From: Ceratothoa steindachneri
Taxonomy: Eukaryota > Arthropoda > Malacostraca > Isopoda > Cymothoidae
NCBI GenBank assembly: GCA_963969495.1
Contig: OZ018326.1
Span: forward strand, 179,159,497 to 179,223,496
Reading direction: 5' to 3'
Length of the DNA stretch: 64,000 bases
The notes beneath the pieces were generated by a model. That model was given only the letters and a program-made list of their open reading frames with translations. It did not search any database and was not told the DNA's origin. Below are positions 34,396 through 45,600 of this stretch, in pieces; positions within the stretch are counted from its first letter, which is position 1; each line of letters opens with the position of its first letter. The position numbers and the translations under genes were made by a program.

Positions 34396-35653
34396 CTACG
34401 CTCTTCCGTTTCCCGCTTTTTTTCTCTGTGGCGGGGTCCCTACCCTCTTTGTGACTTCAGAAAAGTTCGTTCCTGGAGTAACACGGGTGTACTGGCGTAC
34501 GTCCTCCTTTACGCGGGGTCTGACACTTCTTTGGGTCCGCTCCACAACATCCTGTATCATGTGCGCGAGTGCAGCTTTCCCTTTAAAGAAAAGATGTACT
34601 TCGTCCCTTTTGTACAGGTCATTTCTCCCGTAAAGAGTGCGGTAGGAGTCTACAAAAAAAACTCCTTCCGCCGTACAAAGATCTCCCAGTGGTTGGTTTA
34701 GGGAGACGTTCCTCGCGTGAGCATTGCGGGGTGGACCTCGTCTTGAGAGTATCCCGACCACGACACGTCTGCGGGTTTTTAGCCCACAGTCGTCAACTCC
34801 TCCCATAACCGTGGTCAGGATCTTCCCGCTGGTGCCTACTTTACCTCCTCGTAGTTAGAGATCGTTGCCACTTGCCATGAGGGCAACTACTGAGTTCTCA
34901 GAGATCTGATTTTTCTCAGCCTCCACCCTTATTTCTCCGTTCCCTTTTCCTGGAAGGCAGCTTACCTTCACACTGGTGCGAAGGCGGACCGCTAGCAAGG
35001 GTTGTAGATCCTGCGCTTGGGAGTCACCGATCACGATGACCCTCGCGCATTTGGGTTCAGAGGACAGAGGCTTTCCTTTCAGTATTGGCTCTTCCGATTC
35101 CTCTTTCTTCCCCACTTTTGGGTTTTTTTCTTCTTCTTTTTCTTCTTCGTTTTTTATTCCGTTTCTACTTTCTCTTCTGTTTTATCTACTGTTTTTCCTT
35201 TCTTATTTTTCATTTTCTTCTTTTTGATGCCCTGAGTAACCCCAGCAGCAGCTGGCTCTGGAACGTCGGATGGATGGCCTATCTCTATCGACTCGGTGCT
35301 TGAGGGCTCAACAGAGGAGCCATCGGCGTCGTTGGGAGTTTCTTGATGCTCTTGCTCTACCTTGGTGGCTGTCATCTCTGCAAAGATGGCTTCGAGACGA
35401 CGGATTTGAGTCACATGCTCAGATTCGAGGATTTTCACCTTTTCTTCCAGCCGTCGTGTTTTTTCCTCATAAGATTAAAAAGTTCCTTAAGCTCCTGAAG
35501 CTCTGCCCTTAGGACGCAGTCCGTGCAGATACTTCCAGGGTGGCATTTTGAGAAACACCCCTCCGGAAAATCTACGCACCACTTGGCCTTTTGGCATGTC
35601 GAGCAGGTATATTTTAACGCACCAGGTCCTTCCTTTCCAGTCATGCTGAACAC
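34396..35653 (-). pseudogene. CR1-alpha ORF1 of copy H (Cys finger plus SGNH esterase-like)
   Basis: ATG at 35653. Domains in order: Cys-rich finger (ALKYTC, CQKAKWCVDFPEGCFSK, CHPGSICTDC) at residues 12-50; an Arg/Glu/Lys coiled-coil-like and basic linker (GIKKKKMKNKKGK); then an SGNH/GDSL-type domain. It shows block I GDSQ at 35017-35028, block III GND at 34861-34869 and block V DEVH at 34594-34605, so Ser, Asn, Asp and His of the SGNH set are all present. The frame is broken by shifts near 35440 and 35120 and a Tyr-to-stop change right after GND (about 34857). ORF1 ends at 34396, about 40 bases before the first ORF2 Met. Esterase-type ORF1 is a known CR1/L2 trait; its substrate is unknown. 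Confidence 0.85.
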
Positions 35654-36214
35654 TTTATATCTTTGAATACTTTGTGACCACTCAATAAAAAAGAAAGGGG
35701 GTGGTGAGTTCGCTCCGCGTGAGTCGCTTCCGCCTATCGATCGGAGAGGTTTCGGATCTTTCAGAAGGCACGCTCCTTGTGATGCTGTTCATCCGACCGA
35801 GTCATCAAACCTCGGCGTGCCGTGGCTCCCAACCAAGCAGCACTGACGCTCCCCGAAGGGGCCATCGATTTCTCACCAGGTGAACAACGGAGCACGCCCC
35901 GTATCAAACTCCTACTAGTTCCCTTCACGACGGCCAAGATCTCGGAACAGCGTTCAATGGATTTTCCGCCACACCAAGAGACTCGACCCAAGGCTTTTTA
36001 TTAGCCTGGCAACCAGCCTGGGAGCAAAGGGCCGTCACCTCGGACCGATGCTACCAGAGGCACCCGTCAACGGTCACTGGGAATGGTCAATAATTACGCG
36101 CCAGGAAAGGGGTTAACGGGGCACTACCCTCATCCCATTCATCGTGCCCCAACGCCTAGGACACCTCTAGTCCTAGTCTCTCGCAACCAGTGAGTGTCGA
36201 TTGGCATTATTTAT

Positions 36215-36232
36215 AGAGGTTCCAAAGCCTCT
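36215..36232 (-). promoter_or_regulatory. Conserved 5'UTR dyad with TATA-like flank
   Basis: AGAGGCTTTGGAACCTCT on the minus strand can form a 5-bp stem and is followed by ATAAAT. Copy K has the same at 40501-40517. Conservation inside an otherwise diverged 5'UTR suggests a promoter or RNA-structure role; this is inference. Confidence 0.4.
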
Positions 36233-36550
36233 CTTCTGACGCATGAGGTAGCTGCCAGGTCCTTATATGTAGATAGAAGAAAAAAAGGGAGTGACACGAT
36301 AGGAGAAGACTCTTTTTTGTAGTTTTTTTTCTTTTTGTATACGTGGGAGGGATAGGATAAAAGTAAAAAAGGAGAGGATAGAGTAGAAGAAGGAAGGAAT
36401 GAAGCACTTAGTCTGGAACCTCGTTTCCGACCAAATCGACAAGAGAAGCCCTACCAGGAGTACCCAGAAGAGGTACCCCTGCCGACATACCTCGAAAAGT
36501 CAAGGGTATGCACAAGCTCTCTTTCCGCGACAAGGGGGCGTCACCAGAGA

Positions 36551-38137
36551 GAGAGTCCAGCATAAGGGCGGCAAAGCGTGCCGAGGAGCTCCGAGTGGCG
36601 AGACTCTGCAAGGAGAATCCCAAAAAGTTCTTTGGTTATGTAAATAGCCGTAAACCAATCCACCGCACGATTAGCTCATTAGTGAATGAGGAGGGGGCAT
36701 TAAAGCACTCAGATGCAGAAAATGCTAACCTCCTCAATGACTACTTCTGTTCAGTGTTTAGTGATGAGAGTTGTCCCATCCCCAGCCCACAAATTTCTAC
36801 TTGGGTGAAAAGCTGGAAGAAATGGACCTCACTCAAGGAGAAATAGAAAAAAAAACACTGACCCAAAGACGAATAAGTCCCCGGGCCCGGATGGGATTCT
36901 ACCTAAAGTGTGAAAGAAGTGCGTGATAAATTGTTATGACATTTGAGCACAATCTTAAACATGTCAATCCGGATCAGATGCGTTCCTAGAGACTGGCGGG
37001 AAGCAAAGGTAACTCTTATCTTCAAAAAGCCGTCGATCTACCGACCTATTTAGCTTAACCTCAATAGTCGGTAAAATCATGGAAAGCATCTTGGTGGACA
37101 AAATGACGTCATATTTAGAGTACAACCTGCGATTGAGGAGTTCCCAGAATGGGTTCAGAAGGCACCGGTAATGCCTAACGAATCTTATGGAAATCTTCCA
37201 CTTCGTTTTTAATGAGCACGACCGGGATAAGGCAGTCAATGTTATCTACTTACACTTTCAAAAAGCCTTCGATAAGGTACCACATCGCCGCCTCCTTCGG
37301 AAAGTGCATGCGCTGGGCGTAGACGGAAATGTAGCAAGTTGATAGAGAACTGGCTAAACGGCAGACGGGAACGGGTAGTGTTGAGTGGACAGGCTTCTGA
37401 GTGGGTTCCCGTCAATAGCGGTGTTCCTCAAGGTTCTATCCTGGGACCACTACTATTCATCATCTACGTTAACGACATGGACGGTGACATGGTTGCGAAG
37501 ATTTCTAAATTTGCCGATGATACCAAGCTTGGAAGGAACGTTGCAAAGGAAGGAAATACTGCCCGGCTTCAAGATAATCTTCGGAAGATTGGGGAGTGGT
37601 CAGACACGTGGAAAATGCCATTTAACGTAAACAAATGCAAAGTGATGCATATCGGACACCGAAATCCACAATCTCTGTATATCCTTAAGGGCACTGATCT
37701 TGAATCCACCGACACTGAGAAGGACTTGGTTGTAACTTTCACTAGTGATCTCAAGTTCTCGGGCACGGTATTGAGGCGGAAAAGAAAGTCCAAAGGATGA
37801 TAGATTATATAAAGCGACAGTTTGGATATCGGAACAAGAAAATAGTACTCTGTTTGCACAATTCACTTGTCCGACCGCACCTGGAGTATGCCGTATAATT
37901 TTGGAGTCCTTCGCTTCGAAAAGATATCGCAAGATTAGAACGTGTGCAAGCCAGAGCAACCAAACTGATTCCCTCTATCAGACACAAGAATTATGAAGAT
38001 ATATTACGGGGATTAGACTTGTTCTCGCTGGAGACCAGGAGAATGCGTGTTCAGCTTATCGAAGTGTTCAAAATAATTCGAGGCTTTGACATTGTAGACT
38101 ACAAGGATATTTTCCAGCTTAGCCAGAACAGTTTGTG
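36551..38137 (+). mobile_element. CR1-alpha host element, segment 3 of 3 (copy I)
   Basis: Continues ORF2 after the copy H insertion: SSIRAAKRAEELRVARLCKE, FFGYVNSRKPIHRTI and NDYFCSVFSDES. The middle is poorly kept (36840-37330, many stops; RT front with FDKVPHRRLLRKV in a shifted frame). A clean 153-codon RT piece at 37339-37800 follows: VNSGVPQGSILGPLLFIIYV, FADD at 37510-37521 and VNKCKVMHIGHRNPQ. The thumb (RATKLIPSIRHKNYED) ends at DIFQLSQNS near 38130, where minus-strand copy K begins. The last 100 or so codons and 3'UTR are missing and do not reappear downstream. Confidence 0.85.
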
Positions 38138-40578
38138 ATCAATGCCACCAAGCTCTTCGCCTACCGAGAGATCCTCAACGATGTCATCCTCAGAGGTGAA
38201 AACCAAGTCGAGGGTATTATTGCCTCTCGTCGGCTCTCTCACCCATTGAGTCATGAACTCGTTGTTGTCGAACTCCAGAAGCAGTGCGTTCTAACCACAT
38301 GGTTCTCTTGTTTCCCAGTCAAGTTGTCAGTTGAAGTCTCCCATAACGATACACATCCTCTCTTCAACAAGTTCACCCAGCAGCTTCTACAGCTCCCTGT
38401 CCTTTTCAAGGAGTTGGGTAGGAGGTCTATAAAGCAGCTGGGTGCTGTATCTGGCAGGAACAATCTCTAGGTCTACACCTAGGAGCTCGGGGTCGGATAC
38501 AATGGTGCAGTTCGTCGTTTTGAATGTATCCCTAACATGAAACATCACACCGCCAAGCTTTCTATCTAGCTCATCTTTTAGAAATGTTGGTATCCAGGGG
38601 TCATGAATTCTCCCTTAAAATCTCGGTTCGAGGTTTTTACCCATGACTCCGTTATGGCCACTATCTCGGGTTCATCTGTCGCCACAAGGCCACGAAGTTC
38701 AAGAAACTTGTTCCTGATTGACCTCGCATTGAACAGAAGAACTTCCAGGGAGTCCGCGAATGTAGGACTCCCTATCCTCTTCCGTTTCCCGGCTTGCTTG
38801 TTGGCGTGGTGGTACTCCTCTTAGCGGCCTCCTAAAGGTCGTAACAGGAGTGACGCGAGCGTACTGGCGCACGTCCGCCTTCACTCTGGGCCGGACACTC
38901 ATTTGGGTCCTCTCTACGACATCCTGGATCATGTTCGACAGAAATGCCTTTGCTTTAAAGGAAAGATGTACCTTTTTCCTTTTGTAGAGATCATTCCTAT
39001 AATAAAATATGCGGTATGGGGCCTCAAAAAAGACCCCTTTCTGCCGTACACAAATTTGCGAGGCGCTGGTTCAAAGAGACGTTCATCGAGTGAACGATCA
39101 GTGTTGTACCTCTCCTCGGGAGCATCTCAACCCCAACACGCATGCGGGTTTTCAGCCCACAGTCTTTCACTGCGCCTATGACTGTATGGATTATTTTATC
39201 CGTAGGGCCTATCCTACCTCCTCTAAGGTAGAGGTCGTTGCCACTTACCATCAGAACAACGACTGAGATTTCTCCGCCTCTACTCTGATGTGGTGGTTAC
39301 CCCGTCCTGGCAGGCGGCTTACCTTTACACTAGTGCGAAGGCGGGCCGCTAGCAGGGGCTGCATACCCCGTGCTTAAGAATCACAAATAATGGTAACCCT
39401 TGTACATTTGTCTGCAGACCACTGAGTCTTCCCTTTCGGAAACGACTTGCCGGTTTCCTCTTTTTTCTCGACAGTTTTCTTCTTCTTCTTTTCTTGTCTT
39501 CTTTTGTCTTTTCTTCTTCTGTTTCTCGTTTCTCTTCTTCTGTTTCTACTTTCTCGTCCTCTGTTTTCACTTTCTTCTCTTCTATTTCTAATTTCTCTTC
39601 TTTCTTCTTTCCCTTCTTCCTCTTTCTTTTCTTCTTTTTGGCTCGTTGAGTTAGTCCTGCAGCAGAAGACTCCTGTTCTTGGATGTTGGAGGCCTTCTCT
39701 CCTTCGCACTCACCTGAGCATCTGCACGTCTCTGATTTTAAGAGGTGAACCTTCGTTTTTATGAGGGAGTTCTCCTCTCTCAGTTGAGCGAAGCTATCGC
39801 CCAGTCGCTTCTCCAGTTCGCAGAAGTCACAGACACTAACGGCATCTGTGAGCTCCTTGCAGCTCCATCCATAAACTTTGCAGATTTTGCAGGTTAACTT
39901 GCAGAAAGGAGGACCATTCTTCTTCGCCATTTTATAAACTCTGGGACCATACGCATTAAAAAAGTTTTTGTGTGTGATTTTCTCTCGCACTAATCACGTT
40001 CGCCTATTTCAAGGAGGTTTTCGGTCGTTTGGCGAACAGAAACCCTTTGACCAAGCACACCAACCTTAAGGTCTCCCTTCGGCCGGACGTCCCCAATCGT
40101 GCTGCAGCTCCCAACTGAGCAGCACGAGAGCCACAGATAAATTGCATCTCTGATTTTTCGGCAGGGGTGCTTGAGATGGAATTGTCTTCCTATAAAGCTT
40201 TATTAATCAATTAAAAACGGCCAGACTTAAAGCAAATAGTAAAGTAAAGTGCCCACGACTTGATCTGAGATCTTTAGCTGATCTGGCAACCAGCAAGGCA
40301 CAAAAGCTCTCTCACTAAAGAGCAGTTGAGCCTTTGTTCACCAAGTAGCGGTCACAGGGGGCTGTTCAGGCCCCCTGTGACGTTAGGAGAAAGTTTCTAA
40401 GGGGTACCTAGCATTTCGTAATTAATCGTACTCCAAACGCCTGAGATCGCTTCAATCTCAGTCTCTTGCTACCTATGAGTGCTCCAAGGCGGTATTTAAA
40501 TAGGTTCCAAAGCCTCTCTCCTCACAGGGCATAAAATAGCTGGTGAGGCCCTTATTACTAAACAACTTATGTATAATA
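38138..40578 (-). mobile_element. CR1-alpha copy K: inverted 5' half (5'UTR, ORF1, endonuclease)
   Basis: Minus strand, from the endonuclease SDH region (LGGIDH at the left edge) back through ORF1 to a 5'UTR that ends near 40578. Endonuclease landmarks: REPTRGNNTLDLVFTSEDD (about 38180-38245), LYRPPTQLLEKDRE-like, and EFRDLVATDEPEIVAITESW near 38640-38700. The 5'UTR shares the AGAGGCTTTGG dyad and TTGCCAG with copy H. Its 3' half is absent at the left, while a plus-strand 3' half (copy J) starts right after its 5' end, the arrangement expected for a 5'-inverted (twin-primed) insertion. Confidence 0.8.
38700..39930 (-). pseudogene. CR1-alpha ORF1 of copy K
   Basis: Likely start at Met 39930 (MAKKNGPPFCKLTC); a longer upstream frame opens at 39990. 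The finger is CKLTCKICK, then CDFCELEKRL, more diverged than in copies E and H. A heptad-like stretch is followed by a very long Glu/Lys run (about 39470-39650). In the esterase part the nucleophile box reads CDS followed by a stop (about 39373-39390) where GDSQ is expected; GND is kept (MVSGNDLYLRGG near 39240-39250). DLYKRKKVHLSFK corresponds to the final His block near 38960-38995. It is non-functional as read. Confidence 0.8.
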
Positions 40579-41659
40579 GAGATGGCTAAGTGGCAGACGG
40601 CAACTGGTCGTGTTGAATGGACAGGCTTCTGAGTGGGTGCCCGTAACTAGCCGTGTTCCTCAAGGTTCTGTACTGGAACCAATACTATTCATCATCTACG
40701 TCAATGACATGGACGGTGACATGATTGCGAAGATTTCTAAATTTGCCGACGATTCCAATCTTGGTATAAAAGTTGCAAAGGAAGGAAACACTGCTCGCCT
40801 ACGAGAAGATCTCCGGAAAATTGGGAAGTGTTCGGACACGTGGCAAATGACTTTTAACGTGAACAAATGCAAAGTAATGCATATCGGACACCGAAACCCC
40901 CAATCACGGTATATACTTAAGAGCACTGCTCTCGAACGCACTGATACTGAGAAGGACTTGGGTGTAACAATCACTAGTGAACTCAAGTTCTCGAGGCAGT
41001 GTATTGAGGCGGAGAAAAAGGTCCAAAGGATGTTAGGATATATAAAGCGACAGTTTGGATATCGAAACAAGGAAATAGTACTCTGTTTGTACAATTCACT
41101 TGTCCAACCGCACCTGGAGTATGCCGTACAATTTTGGAGTCTTTCGTTTCGAAAGGATATAGCGAGATTGGAACGTGTGAAAGCTAGGGCAACCAAACTG
41201 ATTCCCTCTATCAAACATAAAAGTTAGAGTGATAGATTAAGGGAACTAGATCTGTTCTCGTTGGAGACCCAGCGACGGCGTGGTCAGCTTATCGAAGTGT
41301 TCAAAATACTTCGAGGCTTCGACATTGTAGACTACACGGATATTTTCCAGCTTAGCCAGAGCAGAACAAGAAATTGCGGCTATAAACCTGAACTTAAGCG
41401 TTACCAGCGTGATCTGTGTGGGAAATCTTTCACATATAGAATCTGCGGCACTTGGAACGCACTTCCAGTGGAAGTTGTCAAAAGCAATTCTGTTGATCAG
41501 TTTAAGTCAAGACTGGGCAAAGTCTTGAAAAGTGGCCGTTTGGGCACTTAAGTCTTTTTGCAGAACTGTGCCTGCTCAACTGTTAGCCCAAAGGTCTTTT
41601 CTTTGAATGGACTATAAGGTCTTCTAGGGTACTCCTTTTCCTAGTAGCTCCTTGTAGCG

Positions 41660-41693
<34 letters not shown>
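40579..41693 (+). mobile_element. CR1-alpha copy J: 3' half (RT to 3' end)
   Basis: Starts inside the RT at LSGRRQLVVLNGQASEWVP. A 205-codon frame at 40610-41227 carries VPQGSVLEPILFIIYVND and FADD at 40742-40753, then VNKCKVMHIGHRNPQ, PHLEYAVQFWSLSF and RATKLIPSIKHKS. After one stop, 41261-41551 completes the C-terminus (CGTWNALPVEVV). The 3' end has a decayed hairpin, TAGCTCCTTGTAG and a (CT)n tail at about 41664-41692. Copy L starts at that tail. Confidence 0.87.
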
Positions 41694-41694
<1 letters not shown>

Positions 41695-43998
41695 CCTGAG
41701 AGATAGGCCAGACAGAGAGGGTGGCGGTTTAATGTTGTATGTAAAAGATACTCTCAACTCGACGGATTGCAACATCGTATCCGACCATGAGCTACTAGGT
41801 GTTGACCTAGAGATAGGTCCTGACAGATACAGCACCCTGGTGCAGTGACCACCGACTAATTAGATTTGTAGTCAAAGTCCCGAAGGCAGGGCCTGCAACT
41901 AGTAAATCGAGGAAACTCGATTTAAAAAGAGCAGACTTTGCAGGTATTCGTGCTGGACTGATTGACGTGAAGCTAGAAGTGTGCGATGTTGTTGAATACA
42001 CGTGGAACAGTTTCAAAACCACATTCATGAGTCTTTAATCACGTTCCATCCCTCTGAAATGTTCCCGTCGGTCTTCTGTTCAACCAAAGTGGTTTAATCG
42101 AGAAATCGGCCAACTGCTTAGGGAGAAGAGAACTGTGTACCGGCAATCGAAGATCTCGGGTGACTCTGACGAATACTAGAGGCTAGCCAGGAGAGTGAAG
42201 TCCAGCATAAGGGCGGCTAAGCGGTCTGAGGAACTCCGAGTGGCGAGACTTTGTAAAGAGAATCCTAAGGAGTTCTTTGGATATGTAAACAGCCGTAAAC
42301 CAATCTGTCGAACGATTGGCCCTTTGAGGAATAAGGAGGGGACATTAAAGCACTCAGATGCCGAGAATGCTAACCTCCTGAACGACTACTTCTCTTCAGT
42401 GTTTACTGAAGAGTGTGGTCCCATCCCCAAGCCAACAGATTCCTACTCGGAGGAAAAGTTAGAGGATATGGACTTCACCGAAGGGGAAATAGAAAAGAAG
42501 ATCGCTGTCCTAATGACAAATAAGTCACCTGACCCGGATGGGTTTCTACCTAAAGTGTTAAAAGAAGTGCGCGCTCAAGTGTCATGACACCTGAGCGCAA
42601 TCTTCAATATGTCAATCCGGACCGAATGCGTTCCTAGAGAGTGGGGTGAAGCGGAGGTAACTCCTATCTTCAAGAAAGGAGACCGTAGCCAACCGTCGAA
42701 CTACCGACCTATCAGTCTGACCTCGATAGTCAGTAAACTCATGGAAAGCATAATAGTGGTCAAAATGACGTCGTATTTAGAGTCAAACCTGCTACTGAGG
42801 AGTTCCCAGCATGGCTTCCGAAGGCAACGGTCATGCCTGAGGAACCTTGTGGAATTCTTCCGCTTCATCTTCATTGAGCACGATCGGGACAAGGCGGTGG
42901 ATGTGGTGTACTTAGACCATCAGAAAGCCTTTGATAAAGTACCACACCGCCGCCTTCTCTGGAAAGTGCGAGCGCTGCGCATAGACGGAAAAGTAGTCGG
43001 CTGGATAGGGAACTGGCTAAATGGCAGACGGCAACGGGTGGTGGTGAATGGACAGGATTCTGAGTGGGTGCCCGTTACTAGCAGGGTGCCTCAAAGTTCT
43101 GTCCTGGGACCACTACTATTCATCATCTACTTCAACGACATGGACGGTAACATGGTTGCGAAGATTTCTAAATTTGCCGACGATATCAAGCTTGGTATGA
43201 ACGTTGCAAAGGATGGAAATACTGCCCGCCTTCAAGATGATATTTGGAAGATTGGGGAGTATTTGGATACGCGGCAAATGTCTTTCAACGTAGACAAATG
43301 CAAAGTGATGCATATCGGCCACCAGTGACCTCAAGGTCTCGAAACATTGTATTGAGGTGAAGAAGAAAGCCCAAAGGATGTTAGGGTATATTAAGCGACA
43401 GTTTGGATATCGGAACAAGGAGATAGTACTGTGTCTATACAACTCCCTCGTTCGACCGCACCTGGAGTATACCGTACAATTTTGGAGTCCTTCGTTTCGA
43501 AAGGACATCGCGAGATTGGAACGCGTGCAAGCCTGGGCAACCAAACTGATTCCCTCTATCAGACATAAAAGTTATGAAGATAGATTAAGGTAATTAGATC
43601 TGTTCTCGTTGGAAACCCGTAGACTGCGTGTTCAGCTCATCGAAGTTTTCAAAATACTTCGAGGGTTCGACAAACTGAACTACGGGGATATTTTCTAGCT
43701 CAACGAGGGGAGAAGAAGAAATCACGGCTACAAACTTGAACTGAAGCGTTACAACCGCAATCTGTGTGGGAAGTTCTTCACATACAGTATCTGCGGTAGT
43801 TGAAACGCACTTCCGATGGAAGTTACCAACAGTGAATCTGTTGACCAGTTCAAGTCAAGACTAGATAAAGTCTTGCGAATCACCGTTAAGATCTTCGCGA
43901 GTCATTTCGAGGTTGCCAACGGACACTGTAGAGGATTGCGCTAAAAGTACCCTCCTTGTAGGGACCGTAAGGTCTACTAGGGTACTTATTTTTCTTTT

Positions 43999-44040
<42 letters not shown>
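41694..44040 (+). mobile_element. CR1-alpha LINE copy L (two internal deletions)
   Basis: Starts at the (CT)n tail of copy J, at nearly the same endonuclease position as copy A (EREGGGLMLYVKDT). The middle of the endonuclease is deleted at about 41840 (TLVQ joins to SDHRLIRF-like). The ORF2 finger to RT is open over 42195-42587 and 42609-43328: FFGYVNSRKPICRTIGP, KSPDPDGFLPKVLKEV, DRSQPSNYRPISLTSIVSK, YLDHQKAFDKVPHRRLL, VPQSSVLGPLLFIIYFND (usual G after Q is S) and FADD at 43173-43184. A second deletion at about 43322 joins MHIGHQ to SDLKVSKHC. The C-terminal part runs 43357-43870. The 3' end has a perfect GNRA hairpin at 43947-43985 and a (CT)n tail at 43999-44037. Confidence 0.9.
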
Positions 44041-44041
<1 letters not shown>

Positions 44042-45293
44042 AGCAAAACAATTCGAGGAAAATTGTCACTGCATTACGAGTACCTTCCCTCTCCCAGGTC
44101 AATGAAATAACGTCATCGTAGTAATGCAAACGAATATTTCCTATATATAATAAAGACATTCGTGAGGACAAATGGCTAAAATGAATGACTTCGTGCGGAT
44201 AAATGGCTAAAATAAAGAAAAAAATCTTAAATCTAATGACCAATACATAAATATATTAAAATTTCTATATATAATTAGCCAATTGCAGTGGATTGAATTG
44301 AGTCACCATATGGATTTACACCGAAATGGGTTTAAGGTGTTTCTCAGCGTGATTAATTTGATCATAAAGGCATATTTCAATTGTTATTCTCAATCTCATC
44401 TCAATAAAGGAGTTAATAATCTGTTGTTAATCCACACAACATATTTAGGTTCTTCTCATTTTTCCTGGTATTCAATAAGAGAAAAATCGACATTTGGAAA
44501 AAGTACAGGGTTCTTTTTTATACTAGATCACGTCTCGACTATAAAAAAAAACTCATATCAGCCAAAATGCAAATAGAATTAGCATAATTTTGAGCCCGTA
44601 ATTAAAAATAAAATGTTAGAATTTTCAAATGAATATTAAGTATAACCATGAGGAATATACTAGCTTTTATCAATGACATCTAACCCGAGTAATAATGAAA
44701 AATAACAGGACCAAACTTTATTTCTATGTTACGATTTTTGCAACTTTTGAAGAATAACGTTCTCAATTGACCCAGGGACTGTGTCGTAGAATGGACTCTC
44801 GACGATATACCATATATAACTATTCGTTGAGGGAACTTATTTAATTATCTTTAGAGTGCGTGGATGTCTAGGCTGGCCGATATTATGTATCTTCGATATG
44901 CTTAAGAAGTGGAACTGAGCTCAAGGATAATAATATGGCTATCATTAATAAAATAGAGTTTTATTAATAAAAACTATCAACAACACACAAAACGGAAAAT
45001 ATTGACATAAACAGAGAATTTGAAAGGGGCGTGGAAAATCTAGCTAATCCGAGGATTAGGAGATTTAAAAAGGTAAAAGAAATATAAATTAAAGGGATGA
45101 GATGGTTCGCTAAACCATTTAAAGCACAGGATAGAGTTGACAAAAGGGTTAAATACTCAAAGGTAACGTTCAGCTTAAGGTAAATACACTTGTTGTGCAG
45201 ATGAAGGTGACGTGAAGGAATTTTCGGTCCGCTGGCAAGTTCCAGCCGAAGGGGGGGGGAAATTAAATGATCCTGACGTGGCGTCTTGGGAAT
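44041..45293. other. No recognisable gene; AT-rich
   Basis: A 97-codon plus-strand frame at 44283-44576 matches nothing I know. No repeats apart from a G-run near 45251. The CR1 pile ends at 44040. Confidence 0.5.
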
Positions 45294-45600
45294 GAGAACC
45301 GTTTCTTGACGAACGGGCTTGAAGAACAATGGCTGTTCTACGTTGTTCTCTTCTGAACAACAGGGGGGGTGAGAACCGTCTCTTGTCTACGGGCTCGAGA
45401 ACAATGGCTGTTCTAATGTTGTTCTCTTCTGAACAACAAGGGAGAAGGGTGAGAACCGTTTCTTGGCGAACAGGCTGGAAGAACAATGGTTGTTCTACGT
45501 TGTTCTCTTCTGAACAACAGGGGGGTGAGAACCGTTTCTTGTCAACGGGCTCAAAAGAACAATGGCTGTTCTAACGTTGTTCTCTTTCTAAACAACAGGG
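45294..45600. repeat. Minisatellite, 4 units of 74-80 bp with two dyads each
   Basis: Units start GAGAACCGT at 45294, 45371, 45451 and 45527. Each contains AGAACAATGGCTGTTCT (6-bp arms) and then GTTGTTCTCTTCTGAACAAC (7-bp arms). The open frames across it are a by-product of unit lengths. Confidence 0.9.

Larger units (their letters stand above)
31530..36550 (-). mobile_element. CR1-alpha LINE copy H, near full length (about 5.0 kb)
   Basis: Minus strand, with 5'UTR (about 35654-36550), ORF1 and ORF2 plus the 3' end. Flanked by GAGAGT at 31524-31529 and 36551-36556, a likely 6-bp target duplication. Outside it the host element reads on without loss (RRLARRV / SSIRAAKRAEEL), which fixes both ends well. 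The 3' terminus has the GNRA-type hairpin (about 31545-31598) and a CCTTGTTGTT tail. The 5'UTR contains AGAGGCTTTGGAACCTCT followed by ATAAAT, also found in copy K. It serves as the best structural reference for the family here although both ORFs are broken. Confidence 0.9.

Noticed and set aside
34976..35303. Phe/Ser-rich plus-strand frames
   Set aside because: Antisense of the Lys/Glu-rich linker in CR1 ORF1.
44283..44576. 97-codon plus-strand frame
   Set aside because: No recognisable motif and no supporting context; left as unassigned sequence.
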